Source: Theobroma cacao (Eukaryota > Streptophyta > Magnoliopsida > Malvales > Malvaceae). Taken from it: a stretch of DNA of 64,000 bases. Within the stretch, counting starts at the first letter, position 1; the number at the start of each line of letters is the position of its first letter. Shown in pieces: positions 45,414 to 57,272 of the stretch. The stretch spans positions 11,873,352-11,937,351 of the forward strand of contig NC_030859.1 in assembly GCF_000208745.1 (NCBI RefSeq). Reading direction: 5' to 3'. Position numbers and translations under genes: made by a program. A model generated the notes under the pieces. That model was not told the DNA's origin, made no database searches, and saw nothing but the letters and a program-made list of their open reading frames with translations.

Positions 45414-46902
45414 ATTAGTGTACGTATGCAGGGTTCTGGAGCATTATTGGCTAACATACAAATACAACCAACTTTAATTCACAGGATTAAGATAGCCCAA
45501 GCAGATGATCTTCAACTTCGGCACATTAAACTTGAGGTTGAATCTAGTTTGAAACTAGATTTTAGGATTCATGATGATGGCTCTTTAAGGTTTGGTGATA
45601 GAATTTGTGTTCCCAATGATGCAGAATTCAAGAGAGAAATTTTTGAGGAAGCTCATTATAGTAATTATATAATCCACCTTGATGGTACTAAGATGTATAG
45701 AGATTTGAAGAACATTTTTTGGTGGAATAATATGAAGAGAGAGATTGCATAGTTTGTAGCCAAATGTTTGACATGTCAGCAAGTCAAGGTTGAACATCAA
45801 AGGCCAACAGGGTTGTTGCAACCCCTCCCAATTCTAGAATGGAAATGGGAACAAATTACTAACTTCATATCTAGTTTACCAAGAACCCCGAAAGGTAATG
45901 ATGGCACCTGGGTGATTGTTGATAGATTAACAAAGTCTACTCACTTCTTGGCTATTCATATGGGAATGTCATTGGAAAAGTTAGCGGAGTTATATGTGGA
46001 CCAGATTGTGAGGTTGCATGGGGTGCTAGTGTCAAAATTTTGTGGCAAAATTTTGGGAGAGTCTGCATAAAGCTTTGGGTACCAAACTTAATTTTAGTAC
46101 TGCTTTTCATCCCCAAACAGATGGTAAGTCTGAGAGAATTAATCAAATTCTTAAGGACATGTTGAAAGCTTGTGTTAGGGAATTTGGGGGTTCTTGGGAT
46201 CAACACTTGTCATGGGTGAAATTTGCTTATAATAATAACTATCAGTCTAATATCCAAATGGCTCCATCTGAAGCTTTGTACGATAAGAAGTGTAGGTCAC
46301 CTCTTTGTTGGGATGATGTGGGTAAAAGACAATTATTCGGTCCAAATCTTATTCAGCAAGTAGTTGAGAAGGTTCAGTTAATCAGAGAACATCTTCGTAC
46401 GGCTTAAAGTAGACAAAAAAGTTACATAGACAATAGAATAAGAAGGTTAGAATTTGAGGTTGAAGATCATGTCTTCTTACGAGTTTCACCTACTAGAGGA
46501 GTAATGCGATTTGGAATTCGAGGAAAACTTAGTCCTCGTTATGTGGGTCCGTTTGAGATTTTGGATAAGGTTGGTGATGTGGCTTATAGGTTGGCAGTTC
46601 CACCTGCTCTATCGAGAGTGTATAATGTGTTTTATATTTCTTTGTTGAGAAAATATGTTCCAGATCCTAGTCATGTGGTGGAGTTAACCCCTTTGAGACT
46701 TAGAAAAGATTTTTCCTATGATGAGCATCCTATACGTATTATGGATAGAAAGGAGCAAGTTCTAAAAATGTGGACTATTCTTTATGTTAAGGTCCAATGG
46801 AGTAATCATACAGAATGAGAAGCAACTTGGGATTTGGAAGAAAATATCAAAGAGAAGTATCCCCACCTTTTTGAGAACCAAGGTATGAGTTTAAGGGACT
46901 AA
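45414..46902 (+). pseudogene. Gypsy integrase with chromodomain-type tail
   Basis: HHCC zinc region (AHYSNYIIHLDGTKMYRDLK...CLTC). The core first Asp is lost: WEQITNFISSLPRT, where homologs have ITMDF. In the second block, VSIVSDRDPRF is missing: the sequence jumps from GVLVSKF to AKFWESLHKALGTKLNFSTAFHPQTDGKSERINQ with a frameshift near 46030-46060, so the second Asp is gone too. Then WVKFAYNNNY, a linker, and the C-terminus: MRFGIRGKLSPRYVGPFEIL, VFYISLLRKYVPDP, VELTPLRL, RIMDRKEQVLK, VKVQWSNH, stop, EATWDLEENIKEKYPHLF. This tail marks the Tekay/Del chromovirus group. Ends TAA 46900-46902. Confidence 0.88.
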
Positions 46903-46912
46903 ACTCCTTTTT

Positions 46913-46925
46913 AAGCAAGGGAGGG
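46913..46925 (+). promoter_or_regulatory. Polypurine tract of the gypsy element
   Basis: AAGCAAGGGAGGG immediately before the 3' LTR, a typical plant gypsy polypurine tract. Confidence 0.85.
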
Positions 46926-49754
46926 TGTAATATCCCTCACAAAGTATTTACTATAAAAAAAATTTAAATTTATTAAGCTATAGTTTTATAAAGATAATAA
47001 GTAGATATTGTTTAGAATTTTATTTATTTGCATTTAGGACCTTGGATGCCTTAATAATTAAAAAATAAAAGAAAGGGTCTTTAAGTAAATGAAGAAGTTT
47101 AATTAAAGTCAGTTTTATTATCACGTTTAAGTTAGTGGTGTTAAGGCCAGTTTATTTATCACGTTTAAGTTAGTGGGGTTAGGTAGTTTACAAGTTTTAA
47201 AAGAACAGACAGGAACTCACGTCAGTTTTTTCATCAGACTTAAACAATAAGCAGTCAGAAGAGCTTGATACTAGGGAAGAAGAAAGACAGAGGACAGGGA
47301 AAAGTATTCAAGAGATTGCCGATTAAGTTATGTTTGGGATTAAATTTTCATAGTTTGGGAACAAAAAGCCCTAAATTATTTGTATTTCCTTACCTTCTTT
47401 TTTTCAAATTCGGAACCTTTTCGATTACTTTCTGGTGGCATGATGGGTACCAATGGAAAGGTCTTGAAAAGATCTTTCCAATGGTTTTTGTAGCATCTTA
47501 GTTTGGCCTTGTGGTTAGGAAGATACGAATTTTTGAAGTTAATTAAAAACCTGGTTTTCAACTGTTTTGATAACCCAACTTTGGGTCACCGGAATTCCAT
47601 ATTTTGGTAACATTTTTGGTCATTTCTTTTAGGGCTTTTGTAGTATGAAATGAGATGTTTAATTTGGCATCAATGACTCGGTTAGAGGCTTCCTGTGTTA
47701 AGAGAATTTAAGCCTTAAAGTAGGCTCGTTGATATTGGAAACCCAGAAATCTGGGTATTTTTGTGACGATTTTGAGAATTTTAGCCTTCGAAACTTAAGA
47801 ATTTTTTGTTCTTTTTAATGGAAACAAATTTTAGTGATGTAGTATGATATGAATACTTCATATTGGTGTTTGATTTCATCATTAGAAATTATTAGGGGTT
47901 AAAAGTTACAAGAGCTCAAAGTAGGCCAAATGGCCATCTAGATTCTGAAAATTTCAGAAAATAGAAATTTTTTTTTAATTTTTTAAAAATTCAATTTTAA
48001 TTAATATATGATAAATTCTGTTGTAAACTTCATAAATATTGAANTCTTTAAATTTATTTTGATTTTTTTAAAATTTGATTTTAATTAATGTTTGATAAAT
48101 TCTGATATAAACTTCTTGTATATTGGATATGTGATATCTACTGTATTTTTTTATCTAAAAGTATATATATTTATATTTTATAAATTTATTTCTTAAATTA
48201 GTAAATTTTACTAAAACATCAAAAATTTATGAAAAATTTTAAATATGATTTTTATGAATAAAATTAGCTTTATCTTTCTATCTAAAATTTAAAATCCTTA
48301 CTGATTTTATGATTTAAGTTTAATTCTCAACTTTTTTGAAAATTTTATTAATTCAAAAATATATATAATAAAATATTACCTTATTAATCGAAAATGTTCA
48401 TAAATTGTACTAGAGATCGCTACACACCCTAAGTGTTTAGGATGGTGAACGGAAAGTCACCTTATAGGATCTGGTTGCAAATTCAGTTTTGATTTTTATA
48501 TGTGTTTCTTGCAATATTAGGCTATTAGGAGGATTCTCAACTTTGCTACTTGAAAGTGAGATTAACAACATCAAGTAAGGGACGATATCCCTTCATTGTT
48601 TTCACGCCTTAAAAATTAGCCTCAATCTAAATTTGTACATGAGATATAATATTTTGTCCTATGATTTATTAAAATCGAGTTGAGCATGCAAAATATATAT
48701 GTATATGAGTTTATATGTTGGACTTAGAATGTGGTTTATGCAAAACGTGATTTCTAATTTTCAAATTTGTTCATGACTTTGTATAATGTATGCTTATATA
48801 TTTTCCCGAATATAAACATAAATATTTAGTCTAAAACGAATATTCTTTTGAGGTGTATGAGATATGCTTGAGAAATTTGATTTATTGTTTTATGAACTTT
48901 GGGTAATCTAAAAATATATATATTTCTGTTTTGCCTCCTAGTATGGCTATGCTCTGATCCTGCCAATGGGGAATAAATGTTGGCCATGTTGACATGTATT
49001 CTGTGATTAGAGATCAATCTCTTAACCACACCACCGGTTACAGAATAGTGGTATTTTTTATATTTGTTCGGTGTAGCCAATGGTTGCTTTTGATATGCTT
49101 CTGACCCATGCCACCAGGGTTAATTGTGGTTCTATTTCTGACCTATGCTACAGGGGTTAAGTGTGGTCATGGCATGTTATAGGAGACCATTGAAATTTAA
49201 ATATTGTGAATATATTTGTTCTGTTATTTGAATGTAAAAATTTGAAGTATATGATTCTGAATAAGAGTACCTAATATTTTTTCTTGGCATTTATAAATAA
49301 TATTTGGCCTAAATGTTTTAAGCATGCTTAATCCGGTTGAAGGGATGTTAGTTACTTGCTGAGTAGTTGGACTCACTCTTTTCTTCAAATTTTTTTCAAG
49401 TTGTGATTTGGTCAACCACGTGGGAATTTCGGGGAGTGACGTTTACTATAGTAGCATTTAAATTGTCTAGGATTTATTTAAATATTATGAACATCGAACT
49501 ATCATAATTAGTATTTAGACTTTTATCTTGACATAGTAGACTTATGGTTTTGGAGATTTAATTCTGAATATTGTCGAATTATGATCTTTGAAATTTCTAT
49601 CGACAGATTTAGTTTTATGAATACTATATTCCTCAAGTACATCAGTCTCTTTTAGTAATTGGTAAAAAATATATGTTTTGGAGCCTTGCATGTCTGTGGG
49701 ATTATATCTTACAGTTATGCGGCGTCTGTCATGTCTTGGGTTTGGGGCGTGACA
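46926..49754 (+). repeat. 3' LTR of the gypsy element
   Basis: 2829 bp, TGTAATATCCC...GGGGCGTGACA. A single N at 48044 is followed by sequence resembling the 80 bases before it, so part of the excess length over the 5' LTR is probably an assembly join. CTATC follows at 49755-49759. Confidence 0.9.
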
Positions 49755-49759
49755 CTATC

Positions 49760-51162
49760 GATACCTACCTCCCTGTGTTCTCCCTAGTAGATCCATCAAC
49801 GTTAAATTTCATCCACTCCTCAGGATAAGCAACCCAATCAATAACAATAAAAGGTTTAAGTATTTGTCTAGGTACTTTCGTAAAATTTGGACATAGCCAA
49901 ATATCAACAATAAAGATAGCAATTCCAAGCCATCTAGCACATGTCCAATACATGCACCTTACTAAACCAAATGCTTGCTCAACTTCCCAAAGGTTATTTT
50001 TAAATACTATCTCATTCCTAATCAACCACGCACACATTGAATAATGTAAAAAAAAAAAAAAGTCGTGTCCCACATCTCTCTTCCTCCCTCTTTAAACAAA
50101 GCCCCCTTTCAATGCAAATAGAAAAGTCCTAACATTCTTCAGAGATGACCATTAGAAACTACATAAGCTGAACAACAACCCCTATTATTTCCAAGTCTCA
50201 CAACAAGTAAAAACCAAATGCTCAACACTATTTAACTTTGCATTACATAGAACACACATAATCATGCTCATACTCAATAACCCTCTCTTAATTAATTCAC
50301 ATTTCACTGTAACCTTAACGCCATCTAAAAATCTCTACTTCATGTGGTATTTACCCACTCTAAACTATATTTCTCACTTCATCACTCTCATTACTCTCTT
50401 TCAGCACTTCCTTATTTTGTAGAAAATTTTGCACTAGTTTCATGTTTGCACACTAGCTTATCTTTCAAACTATTACCCAATGGACACTCAATAAGTAAGC
50501 TAAAAGGATTATCTCTATGACTTATTTCCCATTGAAAAAGTATTTGATGCAACACAATATTCCATACCCATTTATTCCCAACCAGTTTCCCATACTCACA
50601 CAATTTCCTTTTTGACTAACCAAAAGAGCATACATTTTATCAAAACTCTCTCTTAATATATGCCTTTCAATCCATTCATTTTCCCAAAACGATATACTTT
50701 TCCATCACCCACAATAAATCCAAAGCCTAACGTTAGTTGTATGAAAATTTTGTTAATAAGGAAAAGGGACTTATAATATCGCTTTACAAAGTAAAGTAGT
50801 TTCGATTGACAACAAGGTTCAATAGTAATGCTAAAGGATCAACGCCAACCTTTCCATCCACGATCGCTCTCTACAAACATCCTTTCTCATCCCCATATCT
50901 CCACAACCATTTACCTAACAATGCTTTATTCTGAAGCTCATAACTAAGTAAACCAAGCCCATTATTCTCACAATAAACACATATGGTTCCCCAATCCACC
51001 AAATGCATCCTCGACTTTGGTCCTCCTCCACTCCATAGAAATCTCTTCTTAATTTTCTCTATTTCCTTAATCACCCCTTGTGGGATCTGAAAAAAAGACA
51101 TGTAATGCAGGGGCAAGTTGATAAACACCAATCATAAAATTGTTACCCTATCTCTTATGGAT
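49760..51162 (-). mobile_element. L1-type LINE fragment, copy c, continuation
   Basis: Continues 22738-23523 after the gypsy element. Pieces: RNase H start (49765-50073, RNEIVFKNNLWEVEQ, KFNVDGSTREN), linker (50412-50603) and the end of the RT polypeptide (50871-51131: IPQGVIKEIEKIKKRFLWSGG, HLVDWGTICVYCENNGLGLL, NKALLGKWLWRYGDEKG). The last is the standard plant L1 C-terminal block 'FLW.G......V.W..VC..K..GGLG......N.ALL.KW.WR'. Frames are separated by stops. Confidence 0.85.
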
Positions 51163-51868
51163 AATAAAAGCTTAACTTTTTTGTAAAAAATATATTATTT
51201 TAAGTTTTTTTATATTATTGAATTTAAAATTTTGCATTCTTGTATAGTTGTTTTGCCCTCGTTTCCCCTGAGCCCCATAATTCCTGCCTCATAACCAAAA
51301 AACCCTACTCCATGATTAAACAATCCCCCTCCACCACCATTAGCCCACCATTGAAATATTTGCCAAAAGCCACTAGAAAACCACTGATTCACCTGAATCA
51401 ACAAGCTTATCAACGACTTGAAGAAATAAATTAACCTCTGTTCTTCCCATCATCACCTTTACCTCATCACTGATTCTTTGCAAATTGCCAAAAGCCACCA
51501 ACACCTAAAATCAATATGTTAGCAACACCTCTCTCTCTCTCTCCTTAAGTACCAATAAATATAATAGGTTCATTTCTCTTTGCTTCGTTGAATGTAAAGT
51601 TAAGTCCTTTGAATGTAATGTTACTTCTTTTGAGTTGATTATAGTCTTTTTAATTCCAATATTCTCAAAATCCAATTAACTATCATAAAATGTTTAACAA
51701 TATCAAGTAATCCTGATTGAATTAGTTGAATTTTTATGTTTAAACATTCTTGATATGTGAGAGTTTAGTCTTTTTTTTAAAAATGTTGTTGAAAATTATT
51801 ATTAAAAATTATTGAAAAAATGATGAAAAACTATGAAAACTTAATAAAACAATTAAACATTAGTCAAA
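51163..51868. repeat. Spacer unit, third full copy
   Basis: Matches 6629-7378 and 3705-4423, including the C-rich stretch and a CT tract (51530-51543). Confidence 0.7.
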
Positions 51869-53359
51869 TTCAATTATTTTTTTTGAAAGTTATTCATTAA
51901 TATAATGAAAGGGGTATCCTCATTACAAAAATGAAGTCTATGATTAAAATGTTAAACCAAAGATAGCATAGTAACCATTAAAATTTCAATACCCGAAATA
52001 TTAAATTAATGAACACAACCACCAATTACCAAAGTTGAATACAACAGAAACCACTATAATCACCTTCCTTGCTAGAAAGCAGCACTACTTACAACCAAGC
52101 ACGTAGCCACATACCATAAATATTGTGAGTAATTGGTTCAATGATAGCTTAATTATAAAAGTTGAGAACCTTGTCATTAGCATTTACCAACACCTCCTAA
52201 AAATTGAGAAAATAAACCAGTAGCACATGTACAAGACTAGCAAATTCCTATTCAAATTAAATCTCAAAAGAAATGAAAGCACCATCCTTAACGAGAAATA
52301 TGAATAAAATCATTCTCTAATAACACCCAATCTTTAGCCAATTGGTCAACAACCTCATTTGCACTTCACAACATACAAATAACATTCCAGTTCTTCAATT
52401 TTTCTTTTTAAAGAGTCTATTATAAGAATCCACTGTCAATATTTTCATGGGCTCTATTCGCATCTTTAACGCATTTAGAAACATTAGCAAAATCACTTTC
52501 ACTATCAAGGAATGAGAAGGCTACCATTTAGCAGATTCAAAGATGATAAATGCTTCAAGTACTACCGTAAGTTTTGAAAAGTTTGCTTCATGTACCTTTA
52601 TAGATTTTGAAAACATAACCATAATTTTAAAGAAATCATTCCTCATAACCCCATTGATACTAGCCTCCCCATAATCCCCTTAGTAGATCCATCAACATTA
52701 AATTTCATCCACTTCTCAAGTTTAAGTTTTGTACCAGGTACTTTTGTAACATTTGAACATAGCCAAATATCCATAAATAAGGTAGCAATTCCAAGCCATC
52801 TACCACAAGCCCAATAAGCTACATGCACCTTTTCTAAACCAAATACTTGATCAAGTGCTCAAAGCTTCCCTCTAAATACTATCTCATTCTTAGTTAACCA
52901 CACACACTAATAATGTAAAAAAAAAAAAGAAATGTCCATTAACTCTCTTCTTGTTTTTTTGATCAAAACCTTATTCAAAAGCAAGTAGAAAGGTCATAGC
53001 ATCCCTTGGAGATGACCATTAGAAACCACATAAGTTGAACCACAACCCCAATAATTTCCAAGTGTCATAACAAGTAAAAACCAAATGCTCAACACTATTT
53101 AACTTTGCATTGCATAAAACACACATAATCATGCTCAAACTCAATAACCCTCTCTTAATTAATTCACATTTCACTACAACCTTATTGCCATCTAAAAATC
53201 TCTACTTTAAACTATATTCCACACTTCATCACTCTCATTACTTTTTTTCAACATTGCCTTATTTTGTAGAAAATTTTACACTAGTTTCATGTTTGCACAC
53301 TAGCTTATCTTTCAAACTATTACCCAATGGACACTCATTAAGTAAGCTAAAAAGATTAT
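51869..53359 (-). mobile_element. L1-type LINE fragment, copy d (cut at 53359)
   Basis: Co-linear with copy b from its 3' A-run (7378) to about 8830. It includes the RNase H start at 52643-52828 (YWACGRWLGIATLFMDIW, KLEKWMKFNVDGSTKG). It is cut at 53359 by the gag-only element, and any continuation lies beyond the window. All frames are broken. Confidence 0.78.
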
Positions 53360-54564
53360 TGATGAGTGCATCAAATACATATATTTAATGGAGATTAAAG
53401 CCTAATTAGTCTAAGTTAAACTAGATTTAGGATCAGATTAGGTGTTTTTATTTATTTATTNAAAATTTTTATCAAATTAAAAGCACTACACTAGAAGAAC
53501 AAAATTGAGTAGAACCTTTGAGAGCCACAGCTCTGGAAAATGAGAGCCATGGCACTCACCGCATTTTTCAAAAATAACAAGCTTACAAGATTTTGGAAGC
53601 TAGGGCTTTTAGAGGCTATTTAAAAGACCTTTTTCAGAGGCTTTTGGGAGAAGGCAGTAAGCAATTTCTCTAGGGAAAAAAAGCCAAAAATAAAGCAAGA
53701 AAGTAAGAGAATTGGAGGGAAAATCAACATCACAAAGCTTCAACTATTAGTTTTCTCTCTCTACTTTTGTGTTTTTCTTATTTTCTTTGACTTGGATCAA
53801 TGGCTAATTTTCTTTGGATGAAGTTTGTATTAGATATTATGAACTAAACTATTGTTCTAGGATTGCAATTGAACTCACTTGTAATCTAAAATTTTAATCT
53901 CTTTCTTGCTTATCTTTAATGGGATTAGAATTATTTATTATAATTTGTTCTTAACACTTTTAATTGCCTGATGACCAATTAAATTGATTTTGGAACCTAA
54001 ACAAACTTGGGAAAGGGAGTTTAGTGTAGACTAAAATTGGGATAGCATATAATCATATTAATTGATTTGCGTATAGGATAGGGATATACTTATAGGCCAT
54101 ATATAGCCAAATTAGAGCTTGAACTTAATGAGTCTATTTTAATTTCAAATCACATAGGGAGATATAGTGTTTTGGTTAAAATAGATATTTTTATAAGATG
54201 AGTTGGGAGACCCTTATAAATAATTGAAGACTCTAGGTTAGTAATTCAACCCATACAAATAAGTTAAGAAAGAGAGGTAAGATTTAGATGAAGTGTGAGG
54301 GATACTGTAATCCTAGGCTTATTTGATTTGATAGTTACTCAAGTTATTGTTACTTTGATTTTTCTTTTTTCAGTTTAAATTTTGGTTAATTATTTTTAGT
54401 TAATTAATTTAGTTATTTGATATTGATTTTTTGGATAAGATTAAATTGTTCTAATTTTTAGTACTAGTAAAATTTTAGATCAAATCTCTATGAGATCGAT
54501 ACTCTACTTGCTTATATATTATCTATTCGATACGTATACTTGCGTAGTAGAATTTTGACTGACA
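53360..54564 (+). repeat. 5' LTR of the gag-only element
   Basis: TGATGAGTGCATC...GACTGACA. Compared with the 3' LTR it lacks roughly 270 bp after 53460, exactly where a single N stands (53461), so the deletion may be an assembly join rather than biological. Confidence 0.75.
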
Positions 54565-54570
54565 AGTTTT

Positions 54571-54588
54571 TAACGCTATTGCTGGGAA
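54571..54588 (+). promoter_or_regulatory. Primer binding site, tRNA-Asp type, degraded
   Basis: TAACGCTATTGCTGGGAA versus the tRNA-Asp complement TGGCGCCGTTGCCGGGGA: 12 of 18 match, and all six differences are G-to-A or C-to-T. Confidence 0.7.
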
Positions 54589-54679
54589 ATTCTTTCTAGA
54601 ATTTTTACTAATACTAATACCAAGTAAATTTAGTCTTAATTCAAAATTTTTTTATTTTCAGGTACTTTTGGTTGAGGTG

Positions 54680-55735
54680 ATGAATTATTGTAACTATCAG
54701 TAGACATCTGAACAATTTATGCCCAGGAGGGTTACTAGTGATTATGAATTGGCTATTAGCACTTTGGCCATTGAAGTAGATGCTCTGTCTAAAAAAATTG
54801 ACCCTTGAGGTGTTAATGTTTTTCAAGGTTCTTTTGTGGCATGCAAGCTTTGTGGAGATAGGCATTCAAGTGATTCTTGTCCAACCTATTATGAATCAAT
54901 GCAATTTGATGAAAGCTTCAATGGGCAACAAAACAATTCATACTCCAACAGTTACAACTCATGGTGGAATCAGTCAAATTTTTTATGGAGTTATGATCAG
55001 GGTCCTACATATTCATCAAAACCTACTTTTCAGCATGATTTCCAATCACAAGTTAAAGCCCTTATTCTTGAGAAGAAGCTAACTTTGGAGGATATGTTGA
55101 TGCAATTCATGACAAAGAATGATGCCATCGTTTAAAATCAAGCAAAATCAATCCAAAATCTTGAGACTCAATTGGGCCAACTTGTTAATTACATCAACAA
55201 TAGGCCTCAAGAATTTTTACCAAATTACATTGACCTTAATCCTAGAAAAGAAGAATATGGTAAGCATCTTGATGAGGTAAATGGCAAGAATGTGGCAGAT
55301 GATGAAGATAAAGTAGATGAAAGTAATACTTCCAATAATCAAGTTCAAGATGAAAAAATTAAGCAAAAAGAGGAAGTATCTAAACCACCACAAGTCAAGC
55401 CATATGTGCCTTTTATTTTTTTTTTAGATACAGTTGATAAGTTACCTAATGAGGTTGTTGATATGGAAAATCCAAAGAAACTCCTTGAAGCTTGTTTTGC
55501 AACAACCAAAGACCAAAATGAAGAACTTACAAATGTTGCATATGTTTTGAAGGCTACACCAAAAGTGCACTATCCAAGAAGAACTCAATTTGAGAAGTTG
55601 GGTAAAAGTCACCCTATTCCACCATGGTGGGTTGAGCAAGCACCAAATCTTGAATTAAAGCCATTACAACCTCATCTTAGGAGGAAACTACTTTCACACC
55701 TCAAGCTTTTTCCATGCAAACTCCAACCTCCTTAA
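54680..55735 (+). pseudogene. Gag C-terminus fused to the pre-RT linker
   Basis: One frame with three stops (TAG 54701, TGA 54806, TAA 55133). Order: ELAISTLAIEVDALSKKI; zinc knuckle CKLCGDRHSSDSC (CX2CX3HX4C); an Asn/Ser-rich stretch (SNSYNSWWNQSNF); LETQLGQLVNYINNRPQ; an acidic linker; KPYVPF. It then jumps to FEKLGKSHPIPP and PNLELKPLQPHLR, the segment that normally precedes RT in Athila/Tat pol. The protease region between these is absent and RT never starts, so two internal deletions shaped this ORF. It ends TAA 55733-55735. Confidence 0.75.
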
Positions 55736-57272
55736 AGGGTGAATGAAGACCTCAACCAAAGTCAAGCTAGTGACTATAAAGAAGCACTTTTTAGGAGCAA
55801 CCCAAGTTATATCCTTTTGGATTTAGTTGTTATTTTAGGTACTTTTTGTTTTTTTATGTAAATAGGTAGTTATAACCTTTCCCTAGCTTGTTTTGTTATG
55901 TATGTAGGTTTAAAAAGCACAAAGATAAGGAGAAAGAAAATTAGAGCTTTCAAGGCACTGCCACCATTGATAAGGGAGTTTAATGTTATTTTTTTTAGCT
56001 TTTCACATTGATGACAATGTGCAATTTAAGTTTAAGGGAGGGTTTTATTGTTAGTAGTTTTTGTGATGTTTTTAGGTTAGTTTATTTTTGTAATTTTTTT
56101 TTTGTTTTTAGGATTTATTATAGCAATGCTTGAGATCAAAATTGCCTATGCCATGATATTACTAATCCTAGAATGATATTTTGATTATCTTGCTATTTTG
56201 ATTCTTAGTTTGATATAGACATGAATTGAGTGATTGTGATATTCTTTTGTTAGTTTCATTGTAGAATGCGATTTCCAATCATTTGTATATTAAATCTTTT
56301 ACTTAGAATTATCATGTGAATTAGAGGAAGTTTATGTTGATAAAAAGTATAGTGAAGTCAAGGATTCTTGAATTTGTTTGATTCTCTCTCAAGGCGAAAT
56401 TCTAGATAACACTTAGGATGGGACATGATTTAGGCCATTTTTGGACTGTTTAATCCTTTCAAGCTAACCTTGTTAAACTTTTATCCCTAGTATACCCCTT
56501 TGAGCTTAATTTCCCCTTTCTTTGTTTAACCACATGATAATAACCTTAGCCTTAAAACAAAATTCCAATTTTTCAACCCTCACTCCTAAGCATATATATT
56601 GTTTTAGGAAATATAGATTGAGCTAAATGTTGAAAAAGATAGAAAGGTGGTGTTGCTAAAAAAAATTTCAAAAATTGTTAGAATTCACCCCACTACCTAC
56701 AATAAAAAAAGAAATAAGTTTGGGAGTGTAGAATTGTGATAAGAAAAAAAAAAGAGAGAAAAAGAAGAAGTGTTGAACAAAAAGAAAAAATTGCTGAAAA
56801 TGGTGTACTTGGTAATGGAAAATAAAGCTCTATAGGTCCTAAAATATTTACATGCTTAGGGTGATATTGAGTCACATTATATCCTTTATCATGCCTTGAC
56901 CCTAGCTTTACATTATGAGCTTAATAAAGACCTATTGATCTTTAAATAATTCTTAGTCTACATTAATGGAGAGAGAGATGAAAAGCAAACCTATGGAATT
57001 CTAGCACTTAGCTAAATTTTGCATTGGCATAATCTTATCTGGATTGTATGATATTCTTTGTAAAAGATCATTGAAACACACATAAATATTGTGAAATCCA
57101 TTTGAGAATGAACTTGCAGTTGAATTGAGCATAAATTTAATGAGTATCTATGTTTCACCTTGAGTATCTATGGGGAATTCATGCTTTGGTGAATTGCATC
57201 TCTAACTAGTTGTTTTGTTTTGAGTTTTTCCTTTTTTCTTGGAGGCAAGCAAAGATTCAAGTTTGGGCGTAT
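55736..57272. other. Non-coding 3' part of the gag-only element
   Basis: Begins with AAGTCAAGCTAGTGAC...AGGAGCAACCCAAG, the kind of sequence seen just after pol in Athila/Tat elements. The rest is AT-rich with no recognised ORF. A polypurine-like GTTTGGGCGTAT (57261-57272) precedes the 3' LTR. Confidence 0.6.

Larger units (their letters stand above)
23524..49754 (+). mobile_element. Ty3/gypsy chromovirus-type (Tekay/Del-like) element, carrying nested insertions
   Basis: A complete but defective element: 5' LTR, iMet-type primer site, gag, protease, RT, RNase H, integrase, polypurine tract, 3' LTR, with 5-bp target duplications CTATC. The integrase tail (VELTPL..., DRKEQVL, VKVQWSNH.., EATWDLEENI, YPHLF) is the C-terminal chromodomain-type sequence of Tekay/Del chromoviruses. 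Two insertions split it: a solo LTR (27445-30398) and a copia element (32266-45014). Each insertion plus duplication shifts the frame by +1, and gag-pol goes from frame 1 to 2 to 3 exactly as predicted, so it was a single polyprotein frame. The LTRs differ by roughly 7% in the first 240 bp, counted by eye. Confidence 0.9.
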
